A DNA stretch of 64,000 nucleotides from Bacteroidota bacterium (GTDB lineage: Bacteria > Bacteroidota > Rhodothermia > Balneolales > Balneolaceae): the NCBI GenBank assembly GCA_027621355.1, contig JAQCBZ010000003.1, positions 1-64,000 on the forward strand, written 5' to 3'. The translations under genes and the position numbers were made by a program. The notes under the pieces are model-generated. The model saw only the letters and a program-made list of their open reading frames with translations, was not told where the DNA came from and did no database searches. Position 1 is the stretch's first letter. Every line of letters begins with the position of its first letter. Below are positions 7,461-16,275 of this stretch, in pieces.

Positions 7461-9266
7461 TTATGATATTTCGACTAAGTCTTCCTCAAGTTTTTGAGCT
7501 TCTGACATCTTGTAGTAGACCCCTTTTTGATCAAGCAGTTCTTGATGGGTCCCCTCCTCAACCAAACGACCTTTATCCAATACATAGATTCTGTCCGAGT
7601 TTTGTACAGACGAAATTCTATGCGATATGGTCAAGACCGTTTTGTCTTTGAGTTCTGATTGTAAAGTATGAAGAATTTGGTGTTCTGTCTTGGTATCAAC
7701 CGCACTTAGTGAATCATCGAGAATAATCATAGGTGGATTCTTGATAAGAGCTCTTGCAATCGCTGTTCGCTGTTTTTGACCTCCTGAGAGGGTAATTCCT
7801 CGCTCCCCAACCATGGTATCAAATTGCTTGTCAAATGATTGGATATTCTCTAATACCTCGGCTTGATCGGCAGCATGCTCTATTGATGAGAGTGAGGGTG
7901 ACGGCACACCAAATCCGATATTCTCTCCAATCGTGGTAGAAAACAGAAACGATTCTTGAGGGACATATCCGATCCACCGGCGAAGTTGATGCACGTTTAA
8001 CTCTTCAATAGGTATATCGTTGACCAGAATAGTTCCGCTCGTGGGTTCGAAGATGCCTGGAATGAGTTGTGCAATCGTCGATTTACCACTTCCAGTACGC
8101 CCTACAATCGCGCACTTAGATCCTGCAGGGATGGTTAATGAGATGGACTGTAAAGCAGGTGTATCAGCTTTTGGATAGGTAAAAGAGACATCTTTGAATT
8201 CAACAGACAATGTGGGTGGAATGGTAGGTTCAAGATCCGCGACATCCATAACCGGATCCGTTTCCTCAGGTTCACTCATGAATTGTTTGAGTCGCTCCCA
8301 AGAAGCCATCGATTTTTGGTAGAGATTCAGTGTATACCCTAGTGAAGCAACGGGCCACGTGAGATAAGCGACATAAATGACAAACTCTGCAATATTACCG
8401 ACCGTCACCATTCCATCCATCGCCATTTGCCCACCCTTCCAAACCACAAACATCACAGCCAAACCGATTAGAAAGTTTATTGACGGATGAAATATGGACT
8501 CTACGAGATCTAGTGAAAGTTTTCTTTTGCGGTAATCCTCACTTGAGACCGTAAATTTACCCGTTTCGTAGTCTTCTCTTTGAAAGGCTTTAATCAATCG
8601 AATGCTACTAAATGCTTCTTGCGCTCTTCCTGCCAAGACTGAATATTGCTCTTGAATGGCTGTCTGATACTTATGGATATACCGACTAATGCAGTAGACA
8701 CAAACTGCCATGATGGGTAATGGGATAAGAGACCAGCGAGTGAGCGTTGGATTAACCGAAATCATCATGGTGATGACAAAGGTTGCTCTGGTCACCGTAT
8801 TCACCGTATACATAAATACAGGACCATAATAATCTCGCACACGAGAGATATCCTCTGTTGCACGCACATAGGTGTCTCCAGATGGGGTCTTCGTAAAGTA
8901 ATCCTGCGATAATCGAACCAACTTCTCTACGAAGTGTGCCCTCATGTCAAATTCAATCTTCCTGGAGCTAATGATGATCGTTTGGCGGGTAGCAAACAAA
9001 AAGAACCCATAAAGCATCACACTACCTAGAAGCAAGCCTGCGTTGGTTGCAAGAATACGTCCTGCTTCGGAGTTAAATAAGACATCGACCATATTCGTCG
9101 GGAGATTGCCTTGCATTTGTTGCAATGCGCCAATCTCATCCATCATTTGACGAATGTATCTAGGAATCCAGATTAAAAATAAGTTTGCAAGCGTAAGGAA
9201 GAGAGTCCCAATGAGATAAGATGACCAGTAAGGTCTGTAATAACTATTTAGGGATTTTGCTTGCAA
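7461..9266 (-). CDS. ABC exporter half-transporter, degenerate-site subunit (BmrC/YheI-like)
   Basis: This 601-residue protein has an N-terminal six-helix membrane domain and an ABC domain with Walker A GRTGSGKST near 387, a canonical LSGGQKQR signature near 494 and a Walker B ending MIILDDSLSAVD. Asp replaces the catalytic Glu there. The LDDSLSAVD variant is characteristic of the YheI/BmrC side of heterodimeric exporters, so this is the partner of the 4351-6150 protein. It likely starts at TTG 9266, because no in-frame ATG precedes the conserved region. It lies 35 bp after the FAD oxidoreductase. Substrate unknown. Confidence 0.87.
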   Translation of the reverse strand: MQAKSLNSYYRPYWSSYLIGTLFLTLANLFLIWIPRYIRQMMDEIGALQQMQGNLPTNMVDVLFNSEAGRILATNAGLLLGSVMLYGFFLFATRQTIIISSRKIEFDMRAHFVEKLVRLSQDYFTKTPSGDTYVRATEDISRVRDYYGPVFMYTVNTVTRATFVITMMISVNPTLTRWSLIPLPIMAVCVYCISRYIHKYQTAIQEQYSVLAGRAQEAFSSIRLIKAFQREDYETGKFTVSSEDYRKRKLSLDLVESIFHPSINFLIGLAVMFVVWKGGQMAMDGMVTVGNIAEFVIYVAYLTWPVASLGYTLNLYQKSMASWERLKQFMSEPEETDPVMDVADLEPTIPPTLSVEFKDVSFTYPKADTPALQSISLTIPAGSKCAIVGRTGSGKSTIAQLIPGIFEPTSGTILVNDIPIEELNVHQLRRWIGYVPQESFLFSTTIGENIGFGVPSPSLSSIEHAADQAEVLENIQSFDKQFDTMVGERGITLSGGQKQRTAIARALIKNPPMIILDDSLSAVDTKTEHQILHTLQSELKDKTVLTISHRISSVQNSDRIYVLDKGRLVEEGTHQELLDQKGVYYKMSEAQKLEEDLVEIS

Positions 9267-9301
9267 CAGCCTGGGGTCAATGTGATGGTATAGATAAAAG
9301 T

Positions 9302-10393
9302 CTATGTATTGAATAACTCATTTTCTGCACATGCAATTCCAGAGAGGTAGGCATCCTCGACGGAACTCCCTTGGAAGTAGTCCCCTACGACTGCAAGTGG
9401 TGCTTCTTTCCGCCCATTCGTTAAATAGGGCACTTCAAGTGGGTTTTCACACTCAGCATAGCGCCAAGCGTGTGATTGAGACCACAACGGATGTTGAATC
9501 CAGTCTCCTAAAATATAGGACGCCTCTTTGAGTAATTGAGCTTGTAGTTGAGGCCATACAATCTCTCGGTTCAATGTGTTCACCGCTTTTTCAGCCGCCT
9601 TATGTGTTGAATGTAAAACAAAACGAATAGGTTCATCTTCACCTCTACCAACGGGATGACCATGCTTTAACGACTCATTAGAAATCAGTTGCAAGGTAGG
9701 TGAGTCAATGAATAATGTGGACCAAGGGGATGTTTTGCTAGAGTCTACAAGAGCCATGACCGTAAATGTTGGTAAGTATCTCACTACATCGATTTCACGA
9801 ATGATTTTGTATGTATCTACCTCATCATGACATGTGTTCAGAATACCGTATGCTTGTGGAGCGGGCGTTGCCACAATCACAGCATCTGCTTCGACCATAT
9901 TACTATCACGGAAATTGATTAACCAAGGTTTTTTCTTCCTCTGCCCATGTGCTTCACCACCATAAAATGTGAGGCCTGAAACATGTGCATTTGGATGAAC
10001 ATGAACCATTCTTGACATCTCTTTGCCAAGGCGATTCATTCCCTGAGTAGACGTAAACCACTGCTTAGGGGCGCGCTGTGAAGAGGACAAGGTCTCTAAA
10101 AAGGGGATTTTTTGATCTTCTGAGCCTAATCTATAGGCATGGTCACCCCAAGGCTTGACCAAGTCTTTTGTACTCCAGTGATCTACTTGCTCAGCAAAAG
10201 CCTCACTCTGCACAGAAAAGAATCCGATCCCATGATCAAAACGGTGTTCCGCTGATTCGTCGGAGTATCGAGTGGCCATGCGACCACCCACCCCACGACT
10301 TTTTTCAAAGACATGCACTTCATGCCCTTTTTTTGCTAATGCCTGTCCAGCAGAAAGACCTGCAATTCCGGCTCCAATAATCGCAATTTTCAT
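9302..10393 (-). CDS. FAD-dependent amine oxidase-like oxidoreductase
   Basis: The 363-residue protein begins with a Rossmann dinucleotide fold (IIGAGIAGLSAGQAL) followed by FEKSRGVGGRMATR, the amine-oxidase/renalase pattern for FAD binding. Near the end, VVGDYFQGSSVEDAYLSG matches the second FAD-contact motif. No signal peptide is visible, so it is probably cytoplasmic. Substrate cannot be deduced; relatives are annotated as NAD(P)/FAD-dependent oxidoreductases. A candidate promoter lies only 4 bp before the ATG, so the transcript may be leaderless. Confidence 0.85.
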   Translation of the reverse strand: MKIAIIGAGIAGLSAGQALAKKGHEVHVFEKSRGVGGRMATRYSDESAEHRFDHGIGFFSVQSEAFAEQVDHWSTKDLVKPWGDHAYRLGSEDQKIPFLETLSSSQRAPKQWFTSTQGMNRLGKEMSRMVHVHPNAHVSGLTFYGGEAHGQRKKKPWLINFRDSNMVEADAVIVATPAPQAYGILNTCHDEVDTYKIIREIDVVRYLPTFTVMALVDSSKTSPWSTLFIDSPTLQLISNESLKHGHPVGRGEDEPIRFVLHSTHKAAEKAVNTLNREIVWPQLQAQLLKEASYILGDWIQHPLWSQSHAWRYAECENPLEVPYLTNGRKEAPLAVVGDYFQGSSVEDAYLSGIACAENELFNT

Positions 10394-10397
10394 CGCC

Positions 10398-10428
10398 CAA
10401 ATGTAACACTGCTTCAGACGATAGTAAA
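10398..10428 (-). promoter_or_regulatory. Candidate promoter of the FAD oxidoreductase gene
   Basis: TACATTTG (10405-10398) is an exact TAnnTTTG -7 box. At the 20-bp spacing used elsewhere the upstream element reads TTT, not TTG. The box ends 4 bp before the ATG at 10393, so transcription would begin at or next to the start codon. Confidence 0.4.
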
Positions 10429-10431
10429 GAT

Positions 10432-11766
10432 TTAGTTTGTGGCGTCTCGATCCAAAAACTCCTGATTTAATTGAGTATGACGACTAACCATAGGGATGCG
10501 ATACCCACGAATGAACACATCTTTTATGGTAGAGGTCGTTTCGAAAGGATCGCCATCAACTAATATAAGATTCGCATGTTTTCCGATGTCAATCGAGCCC
10601 AATTTATCATCCACACCCCATAACTCTGCAGGATTGATGGTCACAGCTTTGAGCGCCTCCTCTACACCCATGCCATAAGTGGCAGCATACCCTGCATGAA
10701 AAGGAAGATTTCGAACATTCTCAGTATTGAATGTAGATAGAGAGACATGAACGCCAGCGTTAGCCATGAGCCCAGCGTTTTGATAGGGACGAGCATAGTG
10801 ATCTGAAGATCTAGACGGGGTCACAAGAGCCGTGGCAATTACGGGGATGTCTGCTTCCGCTAATTTATCAGCCACTCTCCACCCTTCCGAAACCCCAGAA
10901 AAAACAAATGAGAGGTCATCTTGTTGAGTTGCCCATTCTAAGGCAGCAAGGATATCCTTTTCGCGGTTAACACGAACAACCAAACGCGCTTCTTGGGTGA
11001 ATAAGTATCGCATCGCTTCCATTTTGGCATTCACATCTGGCTGTGCATCCAGCTCATCTGTTTCAATCGCTTGCCACATCGTATGATAGGCTCTGGCATC
11101 GTCAAAGAGTTCATTAATTTGATCAATGGCCTCATTATACTCCTTTGCAATCTCCTTCTCTGAGCGGCTATCCCACCAGCCACGTTTTCCTGAGGATGGC
11201 CAATTGATGTAGATTCCAGCTCTCTGGTCTATTGACATAGCTTCAGGAGTGTATCCATACAGATCAATCAATGACCCTGTACCCGATACCAATCCACTGA
11301 CAGGGGCAGCTACGACATTGGTCACTCCATCTACGCGTGTGACTGGAATACTCACAGATCCAGGATTAACGGCGGTTTGTGCAATCATTTCAGGATTCAC
11401 AGATCCAACTTCAGCCGCATCGACGGTGACAGTCACAGCGCCAATTTCATTAAGCCCTAATTGAGTTTCAGAGTCGATAAAGCCCGGATACAATCGGTGA
11501 CCTGATCCATCAATCCGGATGATATCGCCTGTTAAGTCGGGCTTCACATTGGACCCAACGTACTCAATCAGTCCATCCTTAACTACCACAACACCTCCTT
11601 GAATCACGTCGGAGGTTACAGGATAGATGTCAACATTCTCTATAATAAAGGTGCCATATTGTGGCTTCTCGGTGATTTGAGCTTCAACAGTTGCAAACCC
11701 GAGAAAAAGGGACATCACAACCACCCATCCACTCCGGCTAAAAAAGGTATAATTCTTCTGATTCAT
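10432..11766 (-). CDS. Secreted amidohydrolase-like protein, metal site degenerate
   Basis: This 444-residue protein has a signal peptide (cleavage after TVEAQ near residue 30) and the amidohydrolase-like fold: an N-terminal beta sandwich, YPGFIDS and a C-terminal segment LGSIDIGKHANLILVDGDPF. The metal-binding HxH of active enzymes is ExQ here (Glu100, Gln102), and the usual catalytic Asp region reads STFNTE, so it is probably not a normal metal hydrolase. Start ATG 11766 is chosen because GAGG precedes it by 9 nt and it gives a clean signal peptide; the longer frame begins at a TTG. It is the third of three tandem paralogues (13254-14693, 11790-13244, then this gene). Confidence 0.82.
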   Translation of the reverse strand: MNQKNYTFFSRSGWVVVMSLFLGFATVEAQITEKPQYGTFIIENVDIYPVTSDVIQGGVVVVKDGLIEYVGSNVKPDLTGDIIRIDGSGHRLYPGFIDSETQLGLNEIGAVTVTVDAAEVGSVNPEMIAQTAVNPGSVSIPVTRVDGVTNVVAAPVSGLVSGTGSLIDLYGYTPEAMSIDQRAGIYINWPSSGKRGWWDSRSEKEIAKEYNEAIDQINELFDDARAYHTMWQAIETDELDAQPDVNAKMEAMRYLFTQEARLVVRVNREKDILAALEWATQQDDLSFVFSGVSEGWRVADKLAEADIPVIATALVTPSRSSDHYARPYQNAGLMANAGVHVSLSTFNTENVRNLPFHAGYAATYGMGVEEALKAVTINPAELWGVDDKLGSIDIGKHANLILVDGDPFETTSTIKDVFIRGYRIPMVSRHTQLNQEFLDRDATN

Positions 11767-11789
11767 GGTCATTTTCCTCAAACGAGTGA

Positions 11790-13244
11790 TTAATGATTGT
11801 GGGTTTGTTCAGTTTGAAGGCCTGATTCAAAAAGAATAAAAGCATCCTCCATACAGGCATCATCTTGACGCCCTCGTACAGCTTCAGAGACTTCTGATTG
11901 AAGATCCTCAAATGACTGATCGTAGCTAATAGCTCTGTCTAGGCGCGCATCTGCGAAATCGGCTTCACGGTTAAAAAGAACTTGCCCATCGACAAGTGTC
12001 ATTTCATTCACAGCGTAGATACTCAGAGGATCTGCAGACCAAATACTAATATCACCATGTTTGCCAACCTCAAGCGATCCCACCATATCGTCTATACCTA
12101 GCTGTTTTGCAGGGTTAATGGTGATCATTGCCAACGCATCGTTTGCTGATATCCCACCATAACGAACAACCTTTGCCGCTTCATGATTCAAATGGCGAAT
12201 TAACTCATTGCTGTCAGAGTTAATGGACGTGTTTACTCCATTTTCGTGCAGAATGGCCGCATTATACGCTGTTGAATAGTACACCTCGAACTTATAGGCC
12301 CACCAATCAGAGAATACGGATGCATTGGCACCTGCTTCTGCAAGCTCTGGTGCAACTTTGAATGCTTCATTGGCGTGTTGGAATGTGTAATTCTCAACTC
12401 CATAATCTTTGAACACATTGACAAGCATGACAATCTCATCTGCTCGATAACTATGACAATGGACAAGGATATTTCCCTTTAGTATATCCGAAATCACTTC
12501 AAGTCGAAGATTCTTTGCAACAGGCACCGGAGGTGCGACCCGATTTGGTCGCCGTTCATGGGCTTCTTTCTGGTCTAGATAGGCTTGTCGCTGGCGATCA
12601 TATTCAATAGCATCATCAAAGATGTCACGAATGACACGCTCAACGCCCATCCTTGTTCTGGGTTGAACACCCGTACCTTGTCCATGCACTCGCGTTGGAT
12701 TCTCACCAAGAGCGAACTTGATGGTTTGAGGTGCTTCTTGAAACTGTAATCCAAACTGATCCGCTCCATATCGAAGCTTCAGTGTGGCGTTTCGGGCCCC
12801 AATGACATTTGCCGATCCATGCATAAGATTAATTGTAGTCACCCCACCTGCCAGTGCTTGGTACATGGCGACATCATTTGGATCAATCGATTCTTTAATC
12901 GTGATTTCAGCCGTCACGGGAGACGTCGCCTCATTCGTAGAGACTGTATTTAAATGGGAGTGTGCATCAATAATTCCAGGCATAACAACTTTGCCCGTGG
13001 CATCAATGACGGGAATGTTAGCTGGGGCGGATAGTTCTTGGCCAATCCCTTGGATAATACCATTTACTATGTACACGTCTGTGTTAGGCAAATCACCCTG
13101 AGTAATAGTTTTCACCAGCCCATTTTTTATCAGTACCGATTGAGGCCCTGCATAGGTAGTGGGTTGTGCCCATACATACGTGAAAGACAGCATCATAACA
13201 GCTGTCAGTAGTCCTTTAAGCGTGGTTGATTTTTGTATAGTCAT
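11790..13244 (-). CDS. Secreted amidohydrolase, intact metal site
   Basis: This 484-residue member of the amidohydrolase superfamily is exported through an N-terminal signal peptide (cleavage after VWAQ near residue 27). The metal motif is intact: MPGIIDAHSHLN with His95 and His97, later His residues in VHCHSYRADE and FQHANEA, and a catalytic Asp in SINSDSNE. The C-terminal VGSLEVGKHGDISIW closes the beta-sandwich domain. Relatives include imidazolonepropionase-like and dipeptidase-like enzymes; substrate not identifiable. It lies between two degenerate paralogues with gaps of 23 and 9 bp, so the three probably form one transcript. Confidence 0.88.
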   Translation of the reverse strand: MTIQKSTTLKGLLTAVMMLSFTYVWAQPTTYAGPQSVLIKNGLVKTITQGDLPNTDVYIVNGIIQGIGQELSAPANIPVIDATGKVVMPGIIDAHSHLNTVSTNEATSPVTAEITIKESIDPNDVAMYQALAGGVTTINLMHGSANVIGARNATLKLRYGADQFGLQFQEAPQTIKFALGENPTRVHGQGTGVQPRTRMGVERVIRDIFDDAIEYDRQRQAYLDQKEAHERRPNRVAPPVPVAKNLRLEVISDILKGNILVHCHSYRADEIVMLVNVFKDYGVENYTFQHANEAFKVAPELAEAGANASVFSDWWAYKFEVYYSTAYNAAILHENGVNTSINSDSNELIRHLNHEAAKVVRYGGISANDALAMITINPAKQLGIDDMVGSLEVGKHGDISIWSADPLSIYAVNEMTLVDGQVLFNREADFADARLDRAISYDQSFEDLQSEVSEAVRGRQDDACMEDAFILFESGLQTEQTHNH

Positions 13245-13253
13245 GTTTATTCC

Positions 13254-14693
13254 TTAGTCGTTATCAATCGTTATTACGTGACCATTGGACACCGTAAACA
13301 GCAATTTTGAATCCTCACTTAACCAATCTTGGCCATGCATTACAATCATATTTGCAAGGCTACCCTCTGCGAGTGTACCGAGTCGCTCAATTCCAAGAAT
13401 CATCGCGGTGTTGCTAGATAGAATATTGAGTAGCTCTGTTGACGTAACCCCTCCCTGCTCATGATAAAATCGAAGAGCCTCGTAGAAGTCCGTTACTTTG
13501 CCGTCAAATCCATATGCACCAATCATCAATCCAGCATCTAACATCGATCGAAGAGCGCCTTTTTTTGCATCCCAAGCAGATGCTTGCCGTGTTCTAAATG
13601 CTTTCTCTTCTTCTGAGAGTTCTTCTTCGGATGGCTCCTCGTTTTCTACTGTAGTCTCATCTTCCGTAGCTGTTTCATCTGTAGTCTCATCTTGGGCTTC
13701 ACTTTCTTCTTCAGCTGCCTCTTTTTCTTCTTTTTGAATCCAATCTGGGGCTTCTGGTTTGTCAAACTGAAAAAGCACTGGAGTCGCAGATTGGGTAAGC
13801 TTAGAGGCAATGGGTGTCAAATCTGCACTCGTAGCAAAGATCACAGAGAAATCAAACTCATCAGCAAGCAAAAGTACACGCTCAGCGTCTTCAGGGCTAT
13901 CTACAGATGCCATAAGAGGCTTTTCACCATTAAGTAATGGAAATAGTGATTCTAAGACTGCATCCCTTTGTGGAGCTTCCATTTGTTCTGCCCCTGAACC
14001 TTCAACATATCGAATGTGTTGTTGCAAAGCCTCAGCATCGTATAATAGTTGCTTGAAACGGGCCATGATGGCCATATCCGTGGACGGGTAGGCTCTTCCA
14101 CCTGCACCTTCAAATTGGAATACGTAACCAAGAGCAGACTCGTACAAAGGTGACTCGTATCCAGAAAACGCTTCTTGAGCTTGTGTGAAGAACATGCTGC
14201 TCTGACCTGGTAACATTCTTCCTTGATGAGAGCTATTTACCGCGCCAAATCCAGCTGACTGATGAGCTTTTATTGATGAATGGGATACATCGAACTCTGA
14301 TTCTGCAACTCTGTGGGGTTGGATTCCAGCGCGATCATAGGTTGGGTCAGAAGGTCTATCAGGATTACCATAGGAGGAAGGTGCCACAGCATCAGGCATA
14401 CCAGCATGATTTAGACCATCAATAAAGGCTGGGAGAATGAGTAGTGAGTCTCCTTCAACCAACGTTCTAGCACTACTTGGAAGTGTCTCATCAGTAGATA
14501 CACGTCGAATGACGCCATCTGCCCAGTGTATGGTTTGATTGGTTTTGACTGATCCATCAGATTGGATGACATTGACACCTTGTACTCCATAAGAAGGTAG
14601 GGTCGTTTGTGCAGTCGCTGTGAGTGAGCTTCCCATTAAAAGGGTAAGTCCTAGAATCCAGGATGTCCCACTCATTCTTTCATTACATTTCAT
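13254..14693 (-). CDS. Secreted amidohydrolase-like protein, degenerate, with acidic insert
   Basis: This 479-residue protein has a signal peptide (ends ATAQ near residue 29) and an amidohydrolase-like frame (LLILPAFIDGLNHAG). The first metal His is Leu94; only His96 of the HxH pair remains. The later catalytic region also lacks a clear His/Asp set. A strongly acidic low-complexity insert of about 45 residues rich in Glu, Thr and Asp (DNA about 13590-13740) lies before the final helices. The ATG at 14693 or at 14675 could be the start; the open frame extends to a TTG at 14741 with no supporting signal. It is first of the three tandem paralogues. Confidence 0.78.
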   Translation of the reverse strand: MKCNERMSGTSWILGLTLLMGSSLTATAQTTLPSYGVQGVNVIQSDGSVKTNQTIHWADGVIRRVSTDETLPSSARTLVEGDSLLILPAFIDGLNHAGMPDAVAPSSYGNPDRPSDPTYDRAGIQPHRVAESEFDVSHSSIKAHQSAGFGAVNSSHQGRMLPGQSSMFFTQAQEAFSGYESPLYESALGYVFQFEGAGGRAYPSTDMAIMARFKQLLYDAEALQQHIRYVEGSGAEQMEAPQRDAVLESLFPLLNGEKPLMASVDSPEDAERVLLLADEFDFSVIFATSADLTPIASKLTQSATPVLFQFDKPEAPDWIQKEEKEAAEEESEAQDETTDETATEDETTVENEEPSEEELSEEEKAFRTRQASAWDAKKGALRSMLDAGLMIGAYGFDGKVTDFYEALRFYHEQGGVTSTELLNILSSNTAMILGIERLGTLAEGSLANMIVMHGQDWLSEDSKLLFTVSNGHVITIDND

Positions 14694-14856
14694 TTTGTGT
14701 ACGTTCGAGGATGATGTTTCATTGAGAAATTCAAATAACAAACATTCAAATTCAAAACAAAGAACAAAGCATCTCTTCTGCTCAACAAAATGAAAATCAC
14801 TTTTTGTACGTTATGATTTACACACATACTGCTCACAGCAACTCTATTTATTGTTC

Positions 14857-16233
14857 ATGAAACAATTATCCCTACTACTTTTGTGTCTTTTGACCTCGAC
14901 GTCGCTCTTTGGACAAGAACGTGCTATGAAAGGCAAGGCCAATCCAAATGTGCTCAACTCGACTCAAGTAGCTTATTTTGAGGAGTTTATTCTAGCAAAA
15001 GAGACGTCGGAAGCTCAAGTAGGATTACTTCTTTCCATTCCTTTTGCACAACTCGACTTTCAGTGGTCCTCTGATAGAAACCTCTACATTGCAGATGCAG
15101 AGCTGATGTTTGGCCTTGTCGATGCGCAATCGATTCAATCAGGAGGTAATGAGAATCGTTGGTGGGACAATCAGAAAAAATCGGGTGAGGATATGTTAAA
15201 AGATACACCTATCGACACAACCCTCACCATTACACTCTCCACTGAAAGTTTAGCGACGATTCAAGATAGTGTACACACGCAGGGAATCGTTTGGACACTT
15301 CCAAACACATATCTGAGCAAATCCTATGCTGTTTCGGCGATGCTTTACTCTGGAGATAAACAACGCCCCTTGAGATCAACACCAAGCGCACTGTCTGATA
15401 AACAGTCGGTCGTCTACCCTGTTATTGAACAAGGGGAATTTTACTGTGCACAGTCTATAAGGCCCGCTCTTGCCTATAATACTGATGCAAGACTGCTTTG
15501 GTTGACAGCTTCACTAGGAAATACTGAAGAAAATCTCACCTCTGAAGCACAGTTTTTTACAGTATCAGACTATGCTTTATTAGATAGAGAAAAAGGGAAA
15601 CCTTCAGCATCATCCGCTCAAAGTTTGCTTCCAGCTTTAGAGGTAACATCTCAACCTATGTCGGTTATAGACCAAACGGCTTTTGCTTTGGGGCGACTTT
15701 GTGTCCCAAAGCAGGATGAATTAGTCTCTGATACATTTGATGGAAAGTCATTACCCAACGAAACACTTGCTATACGCATAGGAGATGACCGTTTTACATG
15801 GCAAAGCGTTTGGACGGATATGCCAAGAAGCCTTCGCAATATTGATATCGCTATACAAGCCCTAGAATTCATTGAAGAAGAAGACATCGTCAATCAAATG
15901 ATGAAAGGTTCTGCTTCAGACAAGAAAACATCATTTTTTGATTTTTGGACACCCAAAGACCCTACTGAAGGGACTCATTATAATGAACTCATGGTCGAGT
16001 TTTATCGACGTGTCGATCAAGCAGCACAGGAATTTAGTAGTCCTTCTCTTGAGCTGCTAGACTCAGATCAAGCGAAAGTCTTTATTCGATACGGAGAGCC
16101 AGATTCAAAGACACGCGAGTTTCCACCAGGAGGAAAGACTCAAGAAGTTTGGCGCTACGGACAAACGGAGTTTCTCTTTGAAGCATCTTCTGGGTTTGGT
16201 GACTTTGTGCTAGTATCGCCCAATTCACTATAA
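14857..16233 (+). CDS. GWxTD-family exported protein
   Basis: The 458-residue protein starts at ATG 14857 (MKQLSLLLLCLL) with a signal peptide ending near LFGQ. The C-terminal third matches the GWxTD domain family of Bacteroidota and relatives: FFDFWTPKDPT, EFYRRVDQAAQEF and KVFIRYGEPDSK, then EVWRY. The eponymous GWxTD itself is degenerate, reading LLDSDQ. Function is not established for the family. The TTG at 14851 is an in-frame alternative but has no advantage. The stop is followed at once by AGGAGG, which serves the mini-ORF ahead of pdxA. Confidence 0.8.
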   Translation: MKQLSLLLLCLLTSTSLFGQERAMKGKANPNVLNSTQVAYFEEFILAKETSEAQVGLLLSIPFAQLDFQWSSDRNLYIADAELMFGLVDAQSIQSGGNENRWWDNQKKSGEDMLKDTPIDTTLTITLSTESLATIQDSVHTQGIVWTLPNTYLSKSYAVSAMLYSGDKQRPLRSTPSALSDKQSVVYPVIEQGEFYCAQSIRPALAYNTDARLLWLTASLGNTEENLTSEAQFFTVSDYALLDREKGKPSASSAQSLLPALEVTSQPMSVIDQTAFALGRLCVPKQDELVSDTFDGKSLPNETLAIRIGDDRFTWQSVWTDMPRSLRNIDIAIQALEFIEEEDIVNQMMKGSASDKKTSFFDFWTPKDPTEGTHYNELMVEFYRRVDQAAQEFSSPSLELLDSDQAKVFIRYGEPDSKTREFPPGGKTQEVWRYGQTEFLFEASSGFGDFVLVSPNSL

Positions 16234-16245
16234 AGGAGGGCCAAG

Positions 16246-16275
16246 ATGATCAATGCCGATGAGGGTGTATTATGA
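16246..16275 (+). CDS. Possible 9-residue leader ORF overlapping pdxA start
   Basis: ATG at 16246 has a very strong ribosome binding site (AAAGGAGG, 6 nt upstream). It encodes MINADEGVL and stops at TGA 16273-16275, which overlaps the pdxA ATG at 16272 as ATGA. This would deliver terminating ribosomes to pdxA, whose own start has no comparable site. No homology is available at this length; chance is possible. Confidence 0.4.
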   Translation: MINADEGVL

